DNA of 64,000 nucleotides from Cryptomeria japonica (taxonomy: Eukaryota; Streptophyta; Pinopsida; Cupressales; Cupressaceae): positions 317,406,456 to 317,470,455 of the forward strand of contig NC_081407.1 of assembly GCF_030272615.1 (NCBI RefSeq). The letters are read 5' to 3'. This document shows positions 10,560 to 23,464 of this stretch, in pieces (positions within the stretch are counted from its first letter, which is position 1; each line of letters opens with the position of its first letter). The position numbers and the translations under genes were made by a program. The notes beneath the pieces are model-generated. The model worked only from the letters and a program-made list of their open reading frames with translations. It made no database searches and was not told where the DNA came from.

Positions 10560-11066
10560 AATAGATATGCAAATAAATTTGTGATTCCTCTTTTTCCCTC
10601 TTTACTAGTGTTGTTCACTTAATGGGAAAACCATTTTACTCATTCAAATTTTCAGAAGAAAATATTTTGCATTGAAACTTCTGAAAGTACCTGGATAAAT
10701 GCAGTTGTTGTTCACTTTACTTCTGGCTAAAGATATGAAGGGGACCTCCACATCTCAGGTTCATTCCTATAGAGTCACCACCTCCCTGCGGAGGAATAAA
10801 ATTTAAACCACTGATCTTCACTCTGAAAAACTTTCAGATTTCTGGGTCACACCACACACCAGAGTCACATAATATTGTTTTTAAATTTCACTACAACAAA
10901 TTTTACAAGACACTTTCGAATCTGAAAAATGACTTTCAAATTTCTAAACTTCTAAGACTCTTCCCCAAATGAATTTTTGCCAGACTCATGGGTTTGTCTA
11001 CAATCAACAAGGTGAATACAAATTCTCTCAACCTTACTGAAAATGCAATTACAAGACACTCTCATT
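10560..11066 (-). other. 5' leader of Tat-1
   Basis: Non-coding on both strands as far as can be seen. It lies between the primer site and the gag fragment, so it is probably the untranslated leader. Confidence 0.5.
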
Positions 11067-11083
11067 TCCTAGCAGATTCGCCA
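11067..11083 (-). promoter_or_regulatory. Primer binding site, tRNA-Arg type (Tat-1)
   Basis: Minus strand reads TGGCGAATCTGCTAGGA, close to the TGGCGACTCTGCTGGGG site used by Tat/Ogre-type gypsy elements. It begins four bases after the LTR end (ACAACA at 11088). Confidence 0.75.
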
Positions 11084-11087
11084 TTTT

Positions 11088-14000
11088 TGTTGTTCTCAAA
11101 AAATGAGAGACCCAAGTTCACTTGCAATTGATCTATGAAATTGCCAATTTCAATCTATGAAGAACCTCGGGACTTGGACAACATAACATAGGATCCTAAT
11201 GATCCTCCTGCACTTCAGGTTCTTCTAGACCTAGGGGGACACCCTTTGATGCATTAAATACAACCAGTTACAGACATATGGTAGCATCAACAATAAGTAG
11301 AGAAATATCATTCCACAAGCTCAACAAATTAGAAAATACTTCAGGTTGGCTAGATCTGTACAAGCAATAGATGAATAAGAGCTTCAAATGAATAAGACAC
11401 AACCCCCAAACATGAAGGGAAATAGATTTCTTTAAAATTTATATGCTTCTGAAAATATCCCCAAATTCTTCAAAGACCAGTGCCTTGTTCATTGGGTATG
11501 GAGTCACACACGAAACTGCAAATATGTTTTCATTACAAAATATTCCTGCATCAATACCTCATACCAATGCATTACTCAACTCATTCACAAAATCATCAGA
11601 CCTTAGATACATATTCTATTATTTATGATTGATTACAGAATTTAAACTCTTCACTGAAGAATGCCTACAAACAATCACAACAATCTCCTTGAGATGACAA
11701 ATTCCAGCCTCCTACTCATGCCTTACACAAGTAGAACTTGCAACTAGGATACAATCTGCAATACTGAAATGCAACTCTATACCCTTAAAAGACCCATAAA
11801 ATTTTACAAACTTGGAAAAGAAATTCAGAACTGGAAACACAGAATTCTGGAGCCTTCTCACAAAAATCCTAGAACCCTTACAAATGAGAAGAATATAGAA
11901 TATAAAGAGGAGGGAAAAGATCAGATTTGCATCACCATTTGCCAAGTGTCCTCTATCCCCAACTGAAAAATTCCTTTCATTCTTCCCATGGAAACTACTC
12001 TCAAAATATCTGATATTCATTAAAACTAATAGCAAAATTGAATTTCTCATTTGGAAAGCTTTCCAACGACATATAATATGTCTATATTTGGGTAAAAAAT
12101 ACCCCTCTAGCATTAATCTCTCGAATGCAGCCAAGCACAACTAGTCATTTAAATTTTTGAATTTTTAGTATAGCCAGAACTATATATTTAATTTTGATTT
12201 TACTTGATTTTCCTTATGCACTCCACCACCTGGCACCTCCTAGTTTGCTCGCAAATCCACCTGTTTGCCACCTCATCCGCCACTTCACCTTGCCTCTTCT
12301 TTGTCGTTGATCTGCAATGGGTAACTGGTGAGCATCTTCATCTTGCGGAATAGCGATAGTCATTGGATCTTCCTCGGACTTGCACACTCATTAACACACC
12401 TAAGCTTCTCTTCTCTAGTGGGCTCCACCATTTAGTCGCCATGTCGCGATGGTTAATTAGCGTGCAACTTCGCATTGTGGTATAGCGACGGTCGTTCGAT
12501 CATCTCCAACTTGCTCAACCTTTAATTCACCATTTTGCTGCAAAATTTGGTTGCCTCAGGATGCGTGTGCACGCATGGGTTCCACTGGGTCACCAAGAAA
12601 CCTCTTGTCAAAAGCCTTTAAGCTTTGACACTATGGATGTGTGTGGCATTGTATTTAAATACAAAAACTCTCCTCCCCACCACCAATGTGGGATAAAGGC
12701 TTCATGCCTGGCACTTGTATTTTCTTGAAAGTTTTCTGAGTCTTTCAACCGCCATTCCATCTGCAGGGAGGATTTGGCATATGCACCTGCCCATCACATT
12801 TGTTTTAAGTTTAATGATTTAGTCTTCTATGCCATCTGCACTTCACGCACAACAGGGGAGGATGCTAGCAAGGGGTGCAAACTGCATTTACACCTGCCAA
12901 TTTCATTTGCTAAAGTTTCTCTGTTTGCTACCATGCACGTGGGAGGGCTTCTTCAACACATGCCATAAGCACTTGCTGGAGTTTTATGTCGATAACCACA
13001 CACCAAGGGAGGAAAACGGTTTCAACCTACTATTTGCATTGGTTAAAATATTTTTAAATGCCTCCTTTGTCTGCAACCACGTGAAAGAGGGAGGATGCTA
13101 GTAGGGATCATGGGAATTGACTTTATACCTACCAATTTGCATTTGCATAAAACTCTCTTTCACCTTTCCATCGCGCAACATTGGGAGTTTAATGGCTTTC
13201 CCCTTGCAGATTGCATTTGTTGAAATCTTCAAAAACCCCACGCCACACTCAGGGAGGAAAGGATTTGGCTGTAAACATGCCAATCTGCATTTGATTTGGT
13301 ATTTGTGCCTTTTGAATTGCAATAAAGATCCAAGGCCTTTTAGGGAGGCTTTCTTTCCCCACTTTAAAATATTTTGTTTCTTAATCACGAATGATATAAC
13401 TAAAACTTCAACGTCTCCTCCAAAGTGGTAATATAAAATCATAGGCCAGGTCAGACCCCAAAAGTGGGTCCGGCTAAAAATAATTTCATTTTCATTCAAC
13501 TGACCCTCAAAAATATTTCAGGCATATTGAACACGCCTCTGGAGTTTATTTGCACAATTTTCTGATCATTAAAACTCAACTTGCAACTTTCAGGCGCTTG
13601 TGTCACATTTTCGCATTTAAACCCAAAGATGTATTTTAAAAACTGGTCAAAACAACTTCCGGGACTTCACAAACTGATAGGCGTACTGTGTGATATACTG
13701 GCATTCACTTTTCCAAACCATTTCTCAAGACGAATCCTGGGTGAAGAAATATTATTGCACAAAGTTGATTAATTGGCTCTGTCAGCATTTCAACCTGATA
13801 AAATCAATGTGTAGGGACCACAAAATGCCTTTACTAAAAATATCAAATGATCTCCGTAGATCCCCAAACATGGGGAATAGATACCTTGAAGTACAGGGAA
13901 GACCATATAATTCTCAGTTCATCCAAAAGGCTGACTGGGTGCAAATGGTGAGCTCATGAAAATGGTAACTTAACAAAGGCAACAATGAAAGTGCAGAAAA

Positions 14001-14612
14001 CTGAATAAAATGGCTCAAGAAATCATCTTGGAAAACCGATCAAATGGATTGGTGAGGGCTTCAAACTGGAAATATAACTTGTCTTTCATACCAGCAATAG
14101 CCTGATATGACATTCATCGGGGCAACTTTTACACATGTGCAAAGTGGTGCTCTGACTAGCTGTTAAAAAAGGGACTTATGCAAACAGTACAAACTGCAAA
14201 TGGATTCATAGGGATTTGAAATTTGGCATGTGGACTCACCAATATGAATACAATTCAGGGGTATACTCCTTTTAACATGACAATCAACTAGTCATGAAAT
14301 GCAAAGCCTCAAAGTAGGCCACTTGGTAAAATCCGAATTTGTATCTATGATGGACTTTCAGCTCACCCCTTGAAATGGGTACTTGATAAACTGATCCAAA
14401 CTGAAATCTGAAAGTTGAAAAACACTTCATAGGCCAAATGAAAGGTGTAAGACACATTTCCCAAGCCTTACCCCTTGATAATCAACTGGCTCCATTTTAC
14501 ATGCCCCAAAATAAGCCTATCCGATTGATTCATTAGGTAATCATTTGAAAGTGCTAATGCAAAATTTTGAAATGGGCCTCTCAAAATACTCAAATTTTTA
14601 TGATTCCCAACA
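11088..14612 (-). mobile_element. Long 5' LTR of Tat-1 (about 3.5 kb)
   Basis: On the minus strand it starts TGTTGGGAATC at 14612 and ends GAACAACA at 11088, followed by the primer site. Between these ends I see no coding and no foreign element border. A TATA-like region (tttatattctatat) lies near 11895. At its outer edge the copia pol of C2 begins immediately, so Tat-1 inserted into C2 or a deletion joined them. The opposite LTR is not in the window. Length is inferred from the two ends only; hidden nested insertions cannot be excluded. Confidence 0.6.
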
Positions 14613-16033
14613 GTAAGAACAACACTTACAACATTTATTATGTTGAAGGTTTGAAGTATAATCTTTTGAGTGTATGACAATTGGTAGATAAGGGATTTCA
14701 ATTACAGTTCAAAGATGGAAAATACAAAATCATTAACAGATCTGGCTTGAAGATTGCAACCGGTACTCAGACAAAAGGTAACATATTTCATTTGAACTCC
14801 GATGAGAAGACATGTTTGATTACACAAATTGATGAGAGTGCATTATGGCATAAAAGGCTATGTCATGTGAATTTTGATTGCATTGTAAAGATCAGATCAA
14901 CTAAGGTTGTTAGAGATATACCTAAGATTATGAATCCCTATAATCCAGTATGTAAAGAATGTCAAATGGGTAAATAGGTCAGAACCTCTTTTAGGAGTAT
15001 ACAAGATAAATCAAATGATGTTCTTGACCTTATTCATATTGATTTGTGTGACCTTGCTAGAGTTAAAAAATTTCATGGTGATAGATATTTCATGCTAATC
15101 ATTGATGATCATTATAGAATGATGTGGGTTACTTTTTTGAGAGAAAAATTTGAAGCATTTGAAAAGTTTAAAATCTTTAAGACTAAAGTGGAAACTGAGA
15201 TAGGATTGAAGATTAAATGTTTGAGATCAGATCATGGTGGATAATTCACATCTTGTGAGTTTAATAACTTTTGTGACAAGCATGGTATTAGAAGACAATT
15301 TTCTGCTCCCCGGACACCACAGTAGAATGGAGTTGTACAAAGGAAAAACAGAACTATCTTGGATGCTACTAGAATAATGATGATGGAAGCTAATCTACCT
15401 CATATCTATTGCAGAGAAGTAGTTAGTACAACGGTTTATACATTCAACAAAGTACATATCAAATGAGAAACCAATAAGACACCTTATGAATTAAGGTTTG
15501 GCAATACACCTACTATTAAGTATTTTAGAATTTTTGGTAGTAAACGTTATATCAAGAGAGATGATACTATTGGGAAATTTGATCCTAGAAGTGATGAAGG
15601 CATATTTCTTGGTTATTCTAATGAAAGCAAAGCATATAGATGTTATAACAAGAGATTGCAAAAAATAGTGGAGAGTGCTAATGACAAAATAGATGAGCTA
15701 AGAAAAAGTCAAATTAGAATTTATCAGAAGGAAGCGGCAGTGGAAATTATTATATCTAAACCGGTAGCACCTTTACCAGAATAGAGAGTTGAACCAGTTA
15801 CTACGGCAACATCGGAAAATTATACAGTAACTGAAGAACAAGGAAGAAGAATAGAGAGTGAGAAGACTCCTAGGTATGTAAGATTGAATCATTCTGAAGA
15901 TCAAATCATTGGGGATAAGAGCAATGGAGTGATGACAAGAAGAAGACTGGCAACTAGTGAGGTATGTTTAATTTCACAAGTTGAACCAATATCAGTAATT
16001 GAGGCATGTAAAGATTAATTTTGGTTAAAAGCT
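14613..16033 (+). pseudogene. C2 copia pre-integrase and integrase
   Basis: Copia integrase, starting mid-protein at the Tat-1 border with NTYNIYYVEGLKYNLLS. The pre-integrase region (ALWHKRLCHVNF ... CKECQMGK) is at about 14840-14975. The core has HIDLCDL (about 15037) and RSDHGG (about 15226). At the third position NGVVQRKNRT carries Gln instead of the catalytic Glu. IFGSKRYIKRD and the GYSNESKAYR segment lead into RT. In-frame stops occur near 14975, 15242, 15325, 15464, 15782 and 16017. Most fall where relatives have Gln or Arg. It is non-functional. Confidence 0.85.
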
Positions 16034-17518
16034 ATGGAAGAAGAATTAGATCAGATTAAGAAAAATAACACATGGACTTTGGTTCCCCAGCCTAAAACTA
16101 AAAATGTTATTGGAACTAAATGGGTTTTTAGCAATAAATTGAATGAGGATGGTCAAGTTATAAGGAATAAGGCTAGATTGGTTTGTAAAGGATGTTCTCA
16201 GAAGGAAGGAATTGACTATGGAGAAAATTTTGCACCGGTAGCTAAGATTGAAGTTGTAAGATTATTTATTGCCTATGCTGCTTATAAAAACTACAAGGTT
16301 TATCCGATGGATGTTAAGTGTGCATTCTTGAATGGAGATCTTGATGAGAAATTTTATATTGAGCAACCTGATGGTTTTTCACTATCAGATGATACTGATA
16401 TGGTTTGCAGGTTAAGGAAAACTTTATATCGATTGAAACAAGCACCTAGAGCTTGGTATGCAAGGTTGGATAAATATATTTTGAAGCTTGGTTTTACTAA
16501 GGGCAGTGATGACAGTAATTTATATTATAAAATCATTGATGATGATATACTGATTGTTCAAGTATTTGTTGATGACATTATTTTTGGAGGTGAAGATAAA
16601 TTATGCATAGAATTTTCTAAGAACATGGAGAAAGAATTTGAGATGTCTATGATTGGTGAGATGAAATTTTTCTTAGGTTTGCATATTACTCAGACTAACA
16701 AAGGTATTTTTATCTATCAAACTAAATATGCTAAGGAATTGTTGAAGAAATTTGGTATGGGAGATTCTAAAAAGGTAAGTACACCTATGGTTACAAGTTA
16801 TAAATTGACAAGGAAAGATGTTTCTGTACCGATAAATCCTACAAGATACAAATCTATGATTGGAGGTCTACTTTATTTGACTCAAACTAGGCCTAACATT
16901 ATGAATGTTGTTTGTATTGTTTCAAGATTTCAGAGTGATCCTAGAGAAAATCATGAGATGGCGGTGAAAAGGAAGTTTAGATACTTGCAAGGTACATCAG
17001 AATATGGTTTGTGGTATCCTAAGGATGATAACTTTACTTTATGTGCATATACAGATGCTGATTGGGTTGGAGATGTTGATGACCAAAAAAGTACTTCCGG
17101 TGGAGCTTTCTTTCTTGGAAAGAAGTTGGTTTCATGGATCAGCAAGAAACGATCATGTACTTCTTTATCTACTGCTGAAGTTGAGTATGTTGTTGCTGCT
17201 ACTAATTGTATACAAGGTCTATGGATGAAGCAAATGTTGAAGGATGTAAAGGTGGATTGTGATGCACTGATAGTTATTCACTGTGATAAATCTGTTGCTA
17301 TTGATATATCAAAGAATCTAGTATTTCATTCTAAGACAAAGCACATAGCTATCAAGTATAACTTTTTGAGGGAGAAGGTGGAAGCAAATGAAGTTAAACT
17401 AGTTTATGTGAACACTAAAGAATAGATTGTAGATATTTTCACTAAACCTTTATCCAAGGAATCATTTGAGTACCTGAGAGATAGATTGGGGGTTTCTGCC
17501 CCTCTGGGAGAGACTTGA
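16034..17518 (+). pseudogene. C2 copia reverse transcriptase-RNase H
   Basis: A 463-codon open frame (16034-17425), then one TAG and 30 more codons to a TGA at 17516-17518. RT begins AMEEELDQIKKNNTWTLVP, with GTKWVF, KARLVCKG, DVKCAFLNGDL (about 16310), YRLKQAPRAWY, and the catalytic FVDD at 16565-16576 within VFVDDIIFGG. MIGEMKFFLGL and GGLLYLTQTRP follow. The RNase H part has TDADWVGD, the AEVEY Glu, the IHCD Asp, and SKTKHIAIKY. The tail IVDIFTKPL...ESFEYLRDRLG follows the TAG. All expected acidic residues are present, so this was the last-working part of the element; it is the longest intact RT frame here. Confidence 0.9.
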
Positions 17519-17875
17519 TTGATGCGGTTTGGCATCAGTCTAGTATGCATTATCAGAGATACTATTCATTCCAGCACTCATGTGGGATGCTACTGCTCAG
17601 GGGGAGTAGTCAGCTTTGAGATTCAGAGGCTTATGTTTTTGCTTTGATATTTCTGTCAGATTTCTGGCATTGATGTCAAAGGGGGAGAGATAGTGATGTG
17701 AAAAATAAATTCTGAACTTTATAGAGATATTATTCAAAGGGGGAGAGATATTGATATTCAAAGATATATGCAGGATATTGTTGGTTCTCTTCCATAGGGG
17801 GAGACTTGTTTGGCATTTCTTGGTACTTAGATGTTTTTCACATTTAGTGTTGCCATCAATGCCAAAGGGTGATAT
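17519..17875 (+). promoter_or_regulatory. Polypurine blocks before C2 3' LTR
   Basis: Non-coding 3' region with repeated AGGGGGAG blocks at about 17599, 17680, 17738 and 17797, ending with the likely polypurine tract GCCAAAGGGTGATAT (17861-17875) directly before the LTR. These prime plus-strand DNA synthesis in copia elements. The same arrangement, mirrored, precedes the 3' LTR of C3. Confidence 0.65.
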
Positions 17876-19099
17876 TTTTGGCCATTTGGTGGAATTGATT
17901 ATGTGTTGCATTGTTGTTTTGTCATTAATGTCAACACTAGTTGTTTGGATGCTTTATCGGCACCTTCTGGTCTTAGTAGGTTGATTAGTTTTTGGTTAGC
18001 TTGGATCCGGCATGATCCAGTTGACTCCGGTATAATATGGTGATGGAATTTACTTCTTCATCATGCTTATACTCATATTTGGTCAGTTAGTTTTGGTCTA
18101 GTGATTGGGTGCTATCCTGCTTGCTATGAAGATTTGTTTCTAGTTCTGGCAAGGGTTTCACCGATAGAGCTTTTGGTGGAGATTTCTAATGCATTGTATA
18201 ATTGGTGTTGGTATAGCTTCTGATAGATTTTCTGGATGTTGTTGGTGATCATGTTTGAGACTTGGCGTTTGGAGATCATTGCTGAAGCATGTGGACCTAT
18301 ACATGGTCTCGGTTGATCTAGGTTATGGACTGGCATTAATGTAATGTGTGGATAGGACCTATTGTTGTATTTTTGGGATATCCTATGTGTTGGATATTAT
18401 TTGTTTTGGTCTAAGGCCAACATGGTTTGTAATTATGTAATTGGTTTATTGTCTGGTGGCCAACCTGATTGTTTATGGTTGAGGGTTTGTATAAATAAGA
18501 TGTAAGATCTCATTGTAGATCATAATGGTTATTGTAAGAGGTCATGGTCAAGGAATGTAATGTACGAATAATGTAATATCATTCAAGCAGAGGATTTGTT
18601 CGATCATTGGAGATCAAATTGGGTTTGTGTAAGAGGACTTAGTCCTCCGGTATTGAGCTTAACCGGAACTATACTCAAGCATAGGAGATGCTATCTTTTG
18701 GAGTTCAATACTTCTCCGGATTGTAGTCTGGAATTGTATGTAGTCAGTGAGGCTCCTTTTGTGATGAACAGTGTGCTCTAGGTTGTTGGTCTTCCTGCAA
18801 GTGCAGGCCCCTTCATTGCAATTCACATACTTACTACAGAAGTATTATCTGACTGTGGGTCTGCTTCCCAACATGGTTTTTCCCTTGACCGGGTTTTCCA
18901 CGTACAAATCTTGGTGTTGTGTGGATGGCTTTTATTCTGTGATTATTGTTTATGCTTAATTGGATTAATTTCTATTCTGGTATTATTATTTTGGGTTTTT
19001 TTATTATTGTTTTAAACTGCTAATGCTTCCAGTAATCTATGACAACTGATTCACCCCCCCCCCTCTCAATCATCTTCCAGTTATCTGAACTGTCTAACA
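17876..19099 (+). mobile_element. C2 3' LTR (about 1.22 kb)
   Basis: Begins TTTTGGCC, where related LTRs have TGTTGGC, right after the polypurine tract, and ends GTCTAACA. TATA-like gtataaataag is at about 18490. It carries the GATTCAC plus poly-C box at 19045-19068 near the end. At 19100 the sequence switches to minus-strand gypsy gag, so C2 inserted into Tat-2. The matching 5' LTR of C2 is not in the window, so no TSD can be tested. Confidence 0.75.
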
Positions 19100-20828
19100 G
19101 TTTTATCACCATACTGCTCTTTAAAAAATCTCTCAATTCTTCCCAGGAAATAATACTTGCAGTTGGCAATCCTCTATACCAATCCCTTGCATCCTCTGTC
19201 AGAGATTCCATAAATAATTTCATAACAACATCCTCATGCTCCACCTCATAGCCATTCAACTTATCAGTGAATTTCCTTAGATGTTCCTCACCAGTTATAG
19301 TATTATTGCCTGCGAACTTACTAAATTTATCCCTTTAGTCATTTGGGATAACATTGGGATATCCTGGGATCCCATCAAAATGTAATTTCCTATTTCTAGG
19401 TCAATAGGTCTTCTTTGAAATTGCCCTACTGCAGCTCCTCCTGCAACATTTGTTGTGGTATTAGCTGCAATAGCATTTGTTCTAGTGCTAGCCCCTGTAG
19501 CAGTATTAAAATCTTTAGAAAAGTGGGGTTGACTACTATTTTGACTAGTCACTTGGCTTTTCTGCCCAATAACTGGAATTCCAGTGTTATGAGTATTCTG
19601 GACATTTTGGGCTGGAATACTCGTAATGACATTTGGTGGTTTTGTAGAAATTACACCAGAAATAGCCTGAGTTTTGGATGGGTCAGCAATGAATGAACCA
19701 CTATTTAATGTTGACAACCTAAGGAAATCAATTTTCCTTTTCATCTCTGCATTTGAGGCTTCCATTTCAACTCTCTTCAACTCTTTTGCAAGAGTTTCAT
19801 TTTATATTCTAGTTGTTTCTAGCTCAATGTCAATTTGGGATAACTTTCAACTTAGATCTGGGATAGTTGAAGATTTTTTATCATCTATCTTAACACCATA
19901 TATCTTTTGTTTTCCTTTATCCAGATCTAATTTAGGAATCTGAATACTTGGCTGACTAAGATCTACTAACCTCTGGTTATCCATATTACTCTGTCTTTTC
20001 CTTTGTGATATTTTCAGATTTCTTATCTAAAATCTCTCTTAAAACAGAGCCCTCAACACTAGGCTTATCATTTTCCTGAGCCAAGTCTTTGAGTGTTGCT
20101 AATTGTCATATCAAACCATCTCTCTCTATCACAGCTCTAATAAATTCATATTCCTTTTCCTTTTCTCTTTTACTTCTCAAATCTATTTGTTCTTGGAGTT
20201 CTCTTCTCAATGTGTCTATGTCTCCAAAAACTTCTTCTCGATCTGGTAGAGTTATCTCAAATCCGAAAGTATCATCTAAATCAATCAAGTTCACATTATC
20301 TTGTTCTCTTATTGACTCATAACCATGAGAAAAATTTGTTGTGAGACCTAGAGGAGGAGGTACACCAATAGAATTTTCGCTCTAGTGACTTCTACTTCTA
20401 CTCCAACCTCTTGTATTTTTTGAATACTGAACTTGAGTACATTCTTTTCTATGTGGTTATATTTCTTCTTGAATAGGTGTATCAAATAAGGAATTGAAAA
20501 ATCCTAAACTATCTGATTCATAACTTTTAGAAGATGATGCATGAACCTTAGGAATAGGATTTAACTATGACTTACTTGCATTCTTGTACTTAGGCTTCCA
20601 TGATGAGGGAGTGGCTCTTGTATTTGCATTTGTTCTTGTCCCTTGTCTCTGTGGAGCTCCAAGAAGCTCTTCCAACTTTTCTTCAGGATACAGCCTCATG
20701 TAACCTCTGGTGTCCTTCGCTTTACTCATAGTATCGGAATCCTTCAAAGATTTGTTAGAATTATTAAAAAATATACGCACTGACGTAGGAACCTCAGAGT
20801 CACCACCCAAAATTCTTTGGGATATCAA
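19100..20828 (-). pseudogene. Tat-2 gag (minus strand), cut by C2
   Basis: Ty3/gypsy Gag reading from 20828 down to 19100. The N-terminal part is charged and coiled-coil-like (RELQEQIDLRSKREKEKEYE, near 20230-20130). A low-complexity Asn/Thr/Ala linker follows (19780-19450), then FQRRPI and, near 19260-19120, the core with YEVEHEDVVMKLF and DARDWYRGLP. It is the same family as the gag at 1-780. Stops and frameshifts are frequent. It lies 3' of the primer site at 21044-21061, as expected for gag. The downstream remainder (protease to integrase) is missing because C2 begins at 19099. Confidence 0.75.
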
Positions 20829-21043
20829 GTAATATACTGCTTGATAATCTTTAAAAGAAATTTGTCAACCCTATTCACAAATCAAAATATCTTTCTCACA
20901 AAAACGTAACACCCTTTTCACAGGAAAACATGAACCAAAAAAACAAAACCATGGGCTCAACCGTCAAATCATAGAGATACTATGAAAACCTCTACTATAT
21001 TTTAAACAAAACCCTTCTAACCAGAGACTCTTTACAATTCATA
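20829..21043 (-). other. Tat-2 leader
   Basis: Non-coding stretch between primer site and gag start on the minus strand. Confidence 0.5.
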
Positions 21044-21061
21044 TCCCCAACGGAGTCACCA
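21044..21061 (-). promoter_or_regulatory. Primer binding site, tRNA-Arg type (Tat-2)
   Basis: Minus strand reads TGGTGACTCCGTTGGGGA, a near match to the Tat/Ogre-type tRNA-Arg site, five bases from the LTR end at 21067. Confidence 0.8.
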
Positions 21062-21383
21062 TTTTTTGTTGGTTCCCAAAAATGGGTTTACACTGACACA
21101 AAGCAGAGACCAAGCTATTTTATTCTAAATATCTACGGTAAGTCAATTCCAACTGTTAATATTCTTTAGACTTTGACCAAAAATAACAAGGATAAAAGAT
21201 CCTTCTGCACTTTAGGCACTGCAAAACCAGGAAGGGTGATCCCCATTCCAATTTGTGATTTCTACACCAACCTCACAAATTATATATAAAGACTCAACAG
21301 AAAGGGAGAATGCTCAGGAATGGCAAATTCCTCGGTGATCCTCAACCAGTTTGGACCATGAGATGATTAAAACACATGACAAT

Positions 21384-23464
21384 TGTTGGCATTGTGTTTG
21401 TCATTGATGTCAACCAGTATGGGATAACTACCGGTATGAGAGATGTATGTGCAACACTTTCAAGGAGGTGTACAGGTTAAGATATCTTTGATATCACCTT
21501 GTGTTGCAGACCATCGGTAAGGTAAGGATGAATGATCACTAGGGTCACTGGTACACAAGTTAGCTCCTGACTTGTGTGGATGAGATGGTAAGGAAAGGAT
21601 GTCAACTCTTAAATGATGTGTTGACATGGAGAAGTCAGACCAACCAAGTGAGTGGTTTTCAGCTTGCAAAGGTCATGACCAGTGTACAAGCAAGATGAGT
21701 AAGGTTTTGAGTAGTTGTTTGTGATGAAGAGGCATCATATTACCTGAATCACATTAACACTAGAGGAGAATAATAAATAGGTCATAGGTATGTTGTAAGG
21801 TTGTAGGACAGTAGGAATCCCACATGATGAAGATGTAGTCATCATAAGAAGTAATGACTGATAGTGAGTGTGCCCACACCGGATCTATCGATGAAACAAA
21901 GGAATGCCTTAAGTACATGAAATCAGGGTTATGCAATGACCAATAGAGAAGGAATGTTGAGATGCTGGTACAAATGAAGAGTGATGTGTTTGTCACTTTG
22001 AAAAATAGGTTATCATGTGGTCAAAGCTGATCAGGGAGAATGGCCGAATTGAAGATGAAGTTTGTTGAAGGTTGATTACAGAATGTCACCAAGAGTGTTT
22101 ACTAGTATAAAAGTCCACTGGTAATATGGATAAGCTATAGATGTAGATGTCTTCCCACCTTAAGGGAATGTGCATGCTTGAGATAGACATTTTTGAAGAC
22201 CGATTTAGGTGTTCCACTGATAGTTCAACAAGTGGCAGACATGAGATGTTAATCGGTAGAATGTGGAATACCGGCAGGGTTAGTAAATCAGCACGAAAGA
22301 GGAACCAGTAGAGAGTTTGGTCGGTGATCCTATTGGACCAACATGAAGAGCCAAGTTGGCAGTTGGTTGATGTGGATACCACATGGAGTAAAGGTGGCGG
22401 ACCTGCATTCAGATGAAGAAGGAATGTACACCAACGAGGTTGTTGCAGGGTTGGTCGACATTAATGGTAGATCCCACAAATCACGAGACGTGTTGCAGAG
22501 CTATTGTAGAGGATTGTGGCTCAAGGTCTGAAGGAAAACTGAGAGACAACTAAGAGTGATTGGGAAATTGAGGCAGATGAAGGAAATAGAAAGACCGATC
22601 TTGGTGGTTGACCAAGAAATCAGCCGAAAAGGGAAAAAGCAAATCCCCAAAGATGGAAGGTGTGATCAAGAAGGTGCGTTAATGGTGGAGTTGTACAGTT
22701 GGCTATCTAGGAGATCAGATCGAGCAATATCTAATTGTATTTGGTTTGCCTTGAAGGTGATGAGGAAACCCTAACCACCTATAATTTGAATATGCTTTTG
22801 GTGGGAAAACTAGTCAATAATTATGAAGGTGAAAGACATAGTATCAGATGAGAGCAAAAGAAGACTGAGTCAGTGTAGCAGAGAAGGTATCTCACCAGTA
22901 GAGTAAGGTATATGAAATGGTTACAAAATACACTTGTGACAAGACAACTACTTTTGTAATTGAAGTTATCTTTGTGAACACTAAGTTGTAGCTTGGTGCA
23001 GGGTTTTTAGCTCCTTTGGGTTGTAGCCCATAAACAAGTTATGGGTTTGTGCTCCTTGGGTTGGTGCCCTAAATCATGAGTTGGTACTCCTTGGGTTGGT
23101 GCCCTAAATCAGGGGTTGGTGCTCCATGGGTTGGTGCCCTAAATTAGGGGTTGGTTCTCCTTGGGTTTGTGCCCAAAAACATTGTAAAAGAGTTTTCATT
23201 GTGAGGATGGATTGGAGCAATAGTCTACAGCAGCATTGCTCACTGAGGTTTTTCCCATCTTGGGTTTTCCTCATATATATTGGTGTTATGTGATGTACCT
23301 TGTGTGAGTGCATCTATGTTGATCTCCCCACTAACCGGTAAGTCTTCATTGTGTTAGATCTCATAATCGGTATACACATCTAGGTTGTTAAAGGGAAACG
23401 TTTGAGAACCACTGATTCACTCCCCCCCCCCCCCCCCCCGCTCAATGGTGCATTGTGTCTAACA
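21384..23464 (+). mobile_element. Solo copia-type LTR, 2,081 bp
   Basis: Starts TGTTGGCATTGTG and ends GTGTCTAACA. Flanks acaat (21379-21383) and acaac (23465-23469) match at four of five bases, consistent with an aged TSD. It contains a local tandem of CCTTGGGTTGGTGCCCTAAA-type units at about 23010-23180, and the GATTCAC plus 18-C box at 23413-23439. No coding inside. Confidence 0.8.
23010..23180. repeat. Short tandem repeat inside solo LTR
   Basis: About five diverged units of roughly 37 bp built on TCCTTGGGTTGGTGCCCTAA. A related, inverted set is seen in the LTR at about 47518-47600 (AGGGCACTAACCC). Confidence 0.7.

Noticed and set aside
17876-19104. TSD for C2
   Set aside because: Only the 3' side (gtttt after 19099) is in view; the 5' LTR is absent, so it cannot be tested.
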